64,000 nucleotides of DNA. It comes from Mycogone perniciosa. Taxonomy: Eukaryota; Ascomycota; Sordariomycetes; Hypocreales; Hypocreaceae. A program made the translations under genes and the position numbers. The notes beneath the pieces were generated by a model, which ran no database searches, was not told where the DNA came from, and saw nothing but the letters and a program-made list of their open reading frames with translations. This document shows, one piece after another, positions 55,454 to 64,000 of the stretch (its first letter is position 1; each line of letters opens with the position of its first letter). Location of the stretch: assembly GCA_025331125.1 (NCBI GenBank), contig JAOALB010000155.1, forward strand, positions 56,901 through 120,900, read 5' to 3'.

Positions 55454-57578
55454 CACGAATTGTTACGAGGTTGGGATGATGAATTGGAATAACCTTGGCT
55501 ATCCTCATGATAAACAGAGACCAATACGACTTAAATGGTGGCCTCGCATATTAGGAGCATGTGTGAGGGAACTAATACTCCGTACGAAGTATTAGATAGT
55601 GTGAAATTTTGTCATGTTCTGCAGATTGACGCATGACAGCAGGTTTAGCGGGGATATCCTGGAGGGAGAGCTCGGTAATCTGAGTCGGGTACGGGAAAAA
55701 TCTTCGGACTACTAGTAGTAATAGTACTTCGTACTTCGTACTCCGTACTACCTGCAATCAAGCCGACGCATTATCAGGTTAGTACCTAGTAGTACCTAAT
55801 GGCCCGGTCAATCGATGATCCCTAAATTTGTAGTGCATTCCCAGTCCAATTTGCTATGAGCATGACATTGGTATTTTGCATGATTACCTCTGCAAGGTTG
55901 CTTGCTCGTCTTCACAAAAAGCGGTTTTCAACATGCTCCAATTGTGATTGGCCTGGTAACTGATATCCCTGTCGGTACAACTATGATGGACTACGGAGTA
56001 ATATTATCAGATTTATGTTGGGCAGACTACTGCTATTATACGGAGTACGAAGTACCTACATACGAAGTACATAGTAGTGGTAACCACTACCACTAAGTCA
56101 GTAGGTTAGTATTAGTAGTTTCAGCATCTCATCCAACAGCACTTGCAGTACGGAGTATCTCAAATTTCGCCGCTACAGTCATTTTCTAGCTGTCACGGGG
56201 ATATTTGTCAGAAATGACTCGGCCAAATTTTAGTGTGCGGGTTGTTTGCTGTTGTCGTAACCGGAATCAATGAGCTAGCCTTTGAACGGAGTGGTGGGTG
56301 TTTGCTAATGAACAGCTGCGATTCCATGTCAAAAATAATGAAATCATAATGATCATAATATGTAAATACTACCTAGTAGGCACTTTCAATAGTAATCATA
56401 TCCTACTATTATTGCAGGCGTTTTGGATACCCACGCAAGAGGGCACGAGCAAACAAGGTTGGATTTTCGGTAGGGCGACGACCTGAAGCCCGTCGGATGT
56501 CGTCCTTAGTGGGTCCATAAATCGATTGTCTCTGAATGACACAGCAAACAGTAAAACATACGACACGAGTGGAAATCGATGCAAAGAATGAGTCAAAAAT
56601 AAAAATAGACTATCACAAGATTGCATACCGGTGCATTCATCTCACAGAGCCGCATAGTGACGCTCAATCTTGCCTGCATCCTCTGTATTTCCCACCGGAT
56701 CGGTGGCCTCCGGGTGGTGGTATAGCGAGAGCGGGCCCGAGAGAACCTTAGGCCGGCTCTCCCGCACATGCCACTACTGTCCACTATTGTCCACTGATGC
56801 CAGGCATCGCCAGCGACTTGGGCGAAGGGCCAGCGAATCGACGAATGCGGCGTAGCTGCGGTACGTACCCAGATGAGCCTACGCAGGACGCGCCACCTCA
56901 TTGGCCCCGACCCGCTCGTCCCCACCTGCACAGGCGACCTGGCTCGCTCTTTCCCCCCGGGGCGCCATGCACCGCACCGCTCCTGGCAGGGCAACAGAAA
57001 CGAACGTCGTGCGCACCTTCACTTTCCACATCCATTCGGCTTCCGCTCGCACTCCCACACGCCCACTCTCTCAACACCACCAAAAGGGCGTACGAGACTC
57101 GCGGCTTCGCATCACCACCTCTCGCATTGGCCCTTTTGCCGCTTTCCTCTATTTTCCAATCTTCGCGTGCCGATTTTCTATTCGGGCATTTTTATCTGTA
57201 TGTCTCCCACTGCCGTCGTGTTAGTTGGGACTTGCGCATCCTCCCTCTATGCAACTGCTGCTGCTGCTGTGATCAGCCTTTAAGCTTTTCCCTGAACCTA
57301 AAGCCTAATTTCGCTGACCACTCCAGACGCCTACTAATTTGCCCTCGTTCCGCCTCGCGAGATATCCTTCTTCACGTCTCGACTTGTCCTCGGGAGACGT
57401 ATAAGCCGCCTCGCCGACGATGTCATGCGCCTTCTGTGTCGACGTCGACGATAGGTACCTCCTCGCATGAGCCTGTCCGTCCGCCCTCTCTCTCTCGATT
57501 TCGGACGACACACTCCACGCCCGCACTCGATTACGATTCGATTTCTTGTGCATCTTTCGGCGAGCGCTCATTTGCGCC
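55454..57578. other. Intergenic region with motif cluster and KDM5 leader
   Basis: Between 55570 and 56160 there are five exact TACTCCGTA/TACGGAGTA motifs (55576, 55739, 55992, 56039, 56149) and five TACTTCGTA/TACGAAGTA variants (55583, 55725, 55732, 56046, 56061), the densest cluster in the window. A 17-bp inverted repeat with one central base (GTAGTGGT/ACCACTAC) lies at 56074-56090. From about 56860 the DNA becomes C-rich, forming a long leader and promoter for the KDM5 gene. Confidence 0.65.
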
Positions 57579-60500
57579 ATGGTGCCCGCCCCATCTGCGG
57601 GCGCAGCAGTCGCTGCCACCAACAGCGCAACTGCAAGTGCGCGAAGCTCACCCGCTGTGTCAGCGTCGACGGGTCAGCCATCCTCGAAACCCAAGCACAA
57701 GGTCAACTCGAACGGTTACCATCCCACAAATCCGCAAGTCCCATTGAGCTCTATGGCCAGCGCGCCATTGGACCTCACCTCTGTCGAGCGACGCGGTCAA
57801 CCCACAGCTGTGCGAGAACCCCTCAAGAAGAAGACGCGGCCACATGGAATATCTGAGGCCCCAACATACTGCCCGACGGAAGATGAGTGGAAGGACCCAC
57901 TCGAGTATATCAAGAAAATTTCACCAGAGGCATCGCAATACGGAATTTGCAAGATCATTCCTCCGGAATCCTGGAGTCCTGACTTTGCAATTGATACGGA
58001 AGTATGTGGCCCCCATCAATGCGTGAAGCGCAAGGTCTGATTGATGTTGTATGAGCTACTAACAATTTTGTAGAAGTTCCATTTCAGGACCCGGAAACAG
58101 GAGCTAAACTCCGTTGAAGGAAGTGAGTTGTTCCTCGTGATTTACCATTCCGTTGATTAACCCAAGATGCTGATTATCCGCCCAAGGTACGCGGGCAAAT
58201 CTCACATATCTTGATGGATTAGCCAAATTCCACAAGCAGCAGGGAAATAACCTGCACCGGCTTCCCTATGTTGACAAAAAGCCTCTTGACCTCTACCGTC
58301 TCAAAAAGGCCGTGGAATCCCGAGGGGGATTCGATAAGGTGTGCAAGCTGAAGAAATGGGCAGAAATCGGGCGAGATCTTGGTTATAGCGGCAAGATTAT
58401 GTCCTCACTGTCCACATCACTCAAGAACTCTTACCAACGGTGGCTTTGTCCTTACGAGGAATACTTGCGTCTGGCCAAGCCTGGCGTTCATCAGCAGTTA
58501 GAGCAGGAATATGGTGGTCCTTTGACCCCAAGTCCTGCCCAAACCCCTATCAAACGTTCCACTGTTAACACCCCATCTGGTGCGAGGGGAAACTCACCAG
58601 CTCGACAGGCGTCAGATGCCTTGCAAACTAGTTTCAACGGGATTAAGCAGTCCAATCGAGATACGCCAATGGGCGATGCCCCACCTGCTCCGACCCCAGG
58701 ACCCAGTTCTGGATTCAAGGCAATAAACACCAATGGCTTCACCAGCGTCAATCGCGGGGCCAATAGGGAAAGCAACAGCTTCACCCCGGATTCCAAGCGA
58801 TTTGAAAGTCCCAACACGTCTGCCAGAAACACACCCGAAGCACGATCGTCTGGCTTGGGCACAGCTGTTGTATTGAAACGACAACTCAGTAGTGACAGCC
58901 CGGCTGATAAGATTCCGAAAGAGGAAGACGTTGACAGGGAGGATGGGGACAACAATAGCCGCCGGAGCAAACGTCTGAAGAAAGGTGGGTTACGTTACAT
59001 CTCTTCCGACTTCGTACTTTGCTGACCTTTGTGAACCACAGATAACGTGCCCACCGTGGCTGGGTCACACATGACTGTATTCCGCCCATCAGTCCCTCGG
59101 ATTCCCCGAGATGAAGGAGCCCTGACGGGAGAGGTGAGTTTTGTTCTTCGTTAATGTCTGAGGATTGCTCCTTAACGATGCTTAGAAATGCGAAAATTGC
59201 GGAAGGGGTGAAGATATTGGTGCTCTACTCATTTGCGAATCTTGCGACCACGCCTACCACGGCCCCTGCCTTGACCCCCCACTGAAGCGCAAACCGGATG
59301 CTGAATGGAATTGCCCGCGTTGTCTGGTCGGAGACGGTCAATTCGGCTTTGAAGAAGGCGGCTTGTATTCCTTAAAGTCATTCCAACAAAAGGCAAACGA
59401 CTTCAAGCAAGGTTATTTCGAGAAGAAAATGCCGTTTGATGAAGCATTGAATTGCCACCGGCCAGTTACGGAGGAAGACGTTGAGACCGAGTTCTGGCGA
59501 CTGGTTGCCGATCTCGAAGAAACCGTCGAAGTTGAATACGGCGCCGACATTCATTGCACCACCCATGGGTCAGGTTTCCCAACTGTAGAGAAACACCCCA
59601 ATAATCCCTACGCGACCGACCCCTGGAACCTTACTGTTCTACCGTTTCACCAAGATAGTTTGTTCAGACACATCAAGTCTGACATTTCTGGTATGACTGT
59701 ACCGTGGGTTTATGTCGGCATGATTTTCTCGACTTTCTGCTGGCACAATGAAGATCACTACGCATATTCTGCCAATTATCAACATCTGGGGGCGACTAAG
59801 ACCTGGTATGGTATCCCAGGTGAGGATGCGCAGAAGTTTGAAACGGCTATGAAGGAGGCAGTACCGGAGCTTTTTGAGACCCAGCCTGACTTGCTTTTCC
59901 AACTGGTCACACTACTCACCCCTGAACAGCTCAACAAAGCTGGAGTACGTGTACATGCGTTGGACCAGCGAGCTGGCCAATTTGTCATTACATTTCCTCA
60001 GGCCTACCATGCAGGCTTTAATCATGGGTTTAACTTTAACGAGGCTGTCAACTTCGCCCCTTGTGATTGGGAACCCTTTGGACTTACTGGCGTGGAAAGG
60101 CTCCAACTCTTTCGGCGACAGCCATGCTTCTCGCATGATGAATTGTTGTGGACAGCCGCAGAGGGTAGCGCGTCTGCAGGCCTCACTATTCAAACAGCGA
60201 AATGGCTTGCGCCGGCCCTTGATCGCATACATAAGCGCGAACTAGCACACCGGGCGGATTTTATGGCCAAGCACCTTGACGCCTCACCACATAAATGCCA
60301 CATTGTTGGTGCGGGTGAGGATGCGTGTTCCCTTCCTTTCAGGATTGACGATGAAGACGTCCAGGACGAGGAAGAGCAATGCTGCAGCCATTGCAAAGCC
60401 TTTGCGTATCTTTCTCGCTTCAAGTGTCAGCGCTCAGGCAAAGTCCTTTGTATGGTCCATGCAGGACATCACCCTTGTTGCGACTCGCTAGAACAAAAGA

Positions 60501-63092
60501 GATTTATGGGTGAAGAACATACCTTAATCTACCGGAAATCCAACGATGATATGGCTTCAGCATATCGCAAAGTCCTTGAGAAGGCACAAACGCCCGAAGC
60601 GTGGGAAGAAAAGTACGAGAAGCTACTTGATGACGAGGCCACACCGTCATTGAAGTTTCTCCGAACGCTTCTTCATGAAGGCGAGCGAATTCCTTGCGAA
60701 ATTACGTCTCTTCCTATTCTAAAGGAGTTTGTTGATAAATGCAACGATTGGGTTGAGGAAGCTACAAACTACATTGTTCGGAAACAACAGAATCGCCGCA
60801 AAAGCGAAAAGGCCTGGCAAAGCGGCGCACGACGCGGTAGTGGTCACCAAGATCAAAAAGAACGAGAGTCTCGAAATGTGAGCAACATATATCGGTTGCT
60901 AAGAGAAGCGGAGCATATTGGTTTTGACTGCCCAGAGATAGCTCAACTTCAAGAACGGGTATCTGCCATCAAAGAGTTCCAAGCCAATGCTTCGCGAGCC
61001 CTCGATAATACCGCAACCGTGCCGGTCGAAACGATCGAGGAGCTACTTGAAGAGGGGCGTAGCTTTAATGTGGATACGCCCGAAGTTGAAAAGCTCTCTC
61101 GAGTGCTTGAACAGCTGCGCTGGAATCAGAAAGCTCGGTCGAGCCGCGGCATGCTCATGTCTTTGAAAGAAGTACAAGATCTTACTGAGGAGGGAAAGCG
61201 ACTGGAAATTCCGGCTTATAATGACCACCTGAAATTCTACTGTGATCAGATGCAGGCGGGTCAAACTTGGGAGGCAAAGGCAAGGGAGCTTATAAATGCC
61301 GAGTTTGTTCACTATCCGCAGCTTGAGGCGCTCTCCATCCAGGTGCAGGCCAATGCTCTGCCTGTCTCGCCGGATATCCTTGCTGCTGTGGACCAGATTC
61401 TGCATAAGCAGCGTGAAGCTCACCGTCAGATTCTCGATTTGACCGAACGGTGCCGCAATCCTGACTTCAGAAAAAGGCCTAAGTACACCGAGGTTGTCGA
61501 TATATCCAGGAAGCTTGATGATCTAAACTCCAAGCCCAATGGGACTCTAGATTTAGAAAACGAGAAGAAGCGACACGAGGATTGGATGCGGAAAGGCAAG
61601 AAGTTATTTGGAAAATCCAATGCACCTCTACATATTCTCAAAAGTCATCTTGAATATGTCCTCGAGCGCAACTCCGACTGCTTCGATACTGAACACGACA
61701 CGCCACGCCTGCCAGGAGAGCCTGTATCTCGAGAGGCCAGTCCAGAGCCTGGTGCCAATCGGTGGGAAGACCCTCGATCTAGACAAGTATTTTGCATCTG
61801 CAGGAAGATTGAGGCTGGTATGATGATCGAATGTGAACTCTGCCACGAATGGTAAGTCGCCTTGGAAAAGCGTTCATGGGAAGTATTGGCTGACATGAAC
61901 AATCAGGTATCATTACAAATGTTTGAAGATTGCCCGAGGCAAAGTCAAAGAGGATGATAAGTACACCTGTCCGATTTGCGATTGGCGAATGAAGATTCCT
62001 CGTGATGCAGCACGTCCGAAACTAGAGGATCTTGTGGTCTTGGCAGATGAGGTTTCATCACTGCCCTTCCAACCCGAGGAAGAAGAGGTTCTCCGTTCTA
62101 TAATTGACAATGCTCAAAACTTCAGAGACAGGATTGCTCGATACTGCAATCCACTTCTGTCGACCGAGGCTGAGGCAGAGACTCAGCGATTCTTTCTTCG
62201 AAAACTCGAGGGTGCCGAGATTCTCCTTTCGTATGAGACGAATTTCTTCCGCCAGGAGCTCCATAAATGGTGTCCCGTTGCTCCCGAAGCGCCGCCGATT
62301 CTGGAGATTTCCTTGAGCACCCGTAAGCCGAGACCAACGAAGCTACAGAAGATGTTGGTGGAGTATGGCGTTGATAACCCGGACGACCTTCCGGAACATG
62401 CCAAGGGCAAAGCTAATAGTCTGCGACGCAAGGCTGCAAATGCAGAGGCAGCGGCGGCGGCGGCTCAAGTCCCCACGGCCATGCCTACCGTGCCCAATCC
62501 AAACAACACGGCATATGGCCCCCATCCATACTTTGCTCGTGCCTCTCATTCGCAAACCCCTAGTGTCTCGGCTGCTTCTCACGGACACCTGGAAAGATCT
62601 GGCTCGCCCTCAGAAGGCGGCTGTCTGAAGACAGAATCTGTGGACACGGACAACGGATTGCATGGTTTTCTGGGTGCTGGTGGCCCTCAGCTTGTCGTTG
62701 ATAACTCCTCTATGTCCCTCGAGGAGAGACTCCTGGATGGACGAGAAGACGACATTGATCTACGTACGGAATCGGGGAAGAGTAAGGCTCTTGAGATCTT
62801 CGGCCGTACCGAGGTAGGGAGGAAGAAAGCCGAGCAAATTTGGGGCCCTGATGTCTGGCGCACAAGGCAGGGGTCTATTAGTGACCATGGTCGGCCTATT
62901 ACGCCAGCGGACCTGGATGAGAGCGCGAAACAGGACGACGGAAAGGTGGATCAGATGTTCAAGGAGATGACGAACCAAGATGACGACGAAGATCAAAAGA
63001 AGAAAGATACCACAGCAGCAAACGCACCTGTTACTGCGGAGTTGCTCGAGAGCGAGAGGAATGGACTCGAAGCCATGTTAGACGGCGACTAG
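57579..63092 (+). CDS. KDM5/JARID1-type histone H3K4 demethylase
   Basis: Six exons (57579-58001, 58074-58122, 58187-58984, 59042-59133, 59186-61851, 61907-63092) sum to 5214 nt and give 1737 aa. Order of domains: JmjN (about 93-140, APTYCPTEDEWKDPLEYI), ARID (about 165-250, PLDLYRLKKAVESRGGFDKV), a Ser/Pro-rich linker, PHD1 (about 455-505, CENCGRGEDIGALLICESCD), JmjC with iron ligands H641 and E643 (HNEDHYAYSANY) and H729 (YHAGFNHGFNF), a C5HC2 finger (CSHCKAF ... CMVHAGHHPCC), a helical PLU-1 region, and PHD2 (about 1320-1370, CICRKIEAGMMIECELCHEW). This is the complete layout of KDM5, Fe(II)/2-oxoglutarate oxygenases that remove methyl groups from H3K4 in nuclear chromatin. The ATG at 57579 is in good context (GCGCCATGG). 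Confidence 0.95.
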
Positions 63093-63611
63093 GAAATCGC
63101 TCTAAGATATGCTTAAAATCTGGCGAGGCGTTCAATCTGGTTATGGACAGGATGGGGAGTTCTAGCAATTGCTACTACGGAAGGAATTGTTTGTATGATA
63201 TAATATTGAGGACGCACTGTATTACAATGTTCACAGGACATACGGCGTATCGAAGAAGGGTGGATATTTTTGCGTCTTTGAGGGGTATGGCAGTGGCGCG
63301 AGAGAGGCGTGGGCACACAAGTGCCCACCATGTTTCTGTTTGATCTGAGAAGGTTGTTTGCAATTTGACAAGTCTGTTATTAGGACTGATGGTCGTTCGA
63401 AATACACGAAGAACACGAGGGATGTACATGGTGTTGTACGGAAATAAATCTTCAACTTCATTGCAATCAAATTGGCCTAATTGAACAAGGCAATTGGTGC
63501 CATAATCCCATTTATTGGTGAATGTGCAATGCGTGTTGCTTCTTAAGGCGTTGAATCTGATATGTCTAAATACTTTTATATAGACGTTGCGCCACCCTCC
63601 ATATACCACTA
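63093..63611. other. Convergent intergenic region
   Basis: It lies between the KDM5 stop and a minus-strand partial gene. I see no gene. Confidence 0.5.
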
Positions 63612-64000
63612 TTAAATGACCAATTGTTGAATAAATCGTATGTTCCAAACCGCTTCAAATATCCCGCCAAACGCAACCAAAACGAGAGCTGGGCAGTTAA
63701 CATCAACGAGATTGAGGAACTTGTTACGGGTCTTGGACTTGCGTTCGAAGCAGCCGAGGACGCAGTTGGTGATGGTGGTGCTGGTCTGCTCGACGCTGCG
63801 CATGGCCATGCAGAGGTGGCTGGACTCCATGACGACGGCGACAGCTTCTAGTTTGGATCTCCACGATGGCGTGGGCGGCTTCTTCTTTGGTGAGGCGCTC
63901 TTGGCTTGGATCTGGAGGCGGCGGGCGTACGCTTCGGCGATATGAAACAGTTTGAAGTGGTCGAAGACGGTGTCTGTTGTCTGCTTATGATAAGAGTTAT
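63612..64000 (-). CDS. Partial gene running off the right edge, unknown function
   Basis: The minus-strand frame is open from the window end to a stop at 63612-63614 and gives about 129 residues, beginning NSYHKQTTDTVFDHFKLFHI and including AEAYARRLQIQAKSASPKKK and VMESSHLCMAMRSVEQTSTT. C-ending codons (GCC CGC CGC CTC) and the amphipathic composition of the first 80 residues look coding. The last part (NCPALVLVAFGGIFEAVW) may instead be intron or 3' sequence. No family is recognised. It is convergent with KDM5. Confidence 0.45.
   Translation of the reverse strand, partial: NSYHKQTTDTVFDHFKLFHIAEAYARRLQIQAKSASPKKKPPTPSWRSKLEAVAVVMESSHLCMAMRSVEQTSTTITNCVLGCFERKSKTRNKFLNLVDVNCPALVLVAFGGIFEAVWNIRFIQQLVI

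Noticed and set aside
1..64000. CRISPR arrays, rRNA, prophage or bacterial-type operons
   Set aside because: No regularly spaced repeats, ribosomal RNA or bacterial gene order is present; the window is spliced fungal DNA.

Overview
This window is nuclear DNA of a filamentous ascomycete. The evidence is short GT-AG introns (46-190 bp) with CTAAC-type branch sites, CT-rich leaders, a class II hydrophobin, a highly reducing polyketide synthase, and ascomycete versions of Gtr1, Shp1, Mim1, Oxa1, Fal1, Prp9, Slx1 and a KDM5 demethylase. The gene set fits a sordariomycete, most likely Hypocreales; the genus cannot be fixed from sequence alone.

Layout. 1-302 is the 3' end of a ceramide glucosyltransferase gene. 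512-8502 (minus) is a nine-exon highly reducing PKS (2505 aa in my model), divergently paired across a 484-bp promoter with a BAHD-type acyltransferase (8987-10405): a minimal two-gene secondary metabolite locus. A 4.6-kb gene-poor stretch follows, then a class II hydrophobin (15046-15461), an amino acid permease (minus, 15733-18196), a possible 63-aa gene (19107-19429), a CorA-like membrane protein (19788-21353) and, 27 bp away tail to tail, a protein kinase with a long C-terminal beta-rich region (21381-24515). A 5-kb intergenic block leads to a Jen1-type monocarboxylate transporter (29594-31255). 32540-33600 is a decayed TRK potassium transporter and 34049-34530 a broken Tc1/mariner transposase.

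From 35 kb the window becomes housekeeping: a GPH-repeat protein, Gtr1 (TORC1 signalling), Shp1/p47 (Cdc48 cofactor) divergent from Mim1, then Oxa1 (two mitochondrial membrane-insertion factors side by side), a DUF1688 protein, a 3.8-kb gene-free gap, a secreted protein, an 83-aa Cys-rich protein, then Fal1 and Prp9/SF3A3 sharing one promoter (RNA processing), Slx1 (DNA repair nuclease) and KDM5 (H3K4 demethylase). A partial minus-strand gene runs off the right edge.

Notable points. The PKS has a ketoreductase domain that has lost its Lys, Ser and Tyr catalytic positions and a dehydratase with Asp replaced by Glu, although the reading frame is intact through all splice junctions. A 9-base motif, TACTCCGTA/TACGGAGTA, occurs 23 times by my count, only in intergenic or pseudogene DNA, twice as fused inverted copies forming perfect palindromes, one of them inside the dead TRK gene.
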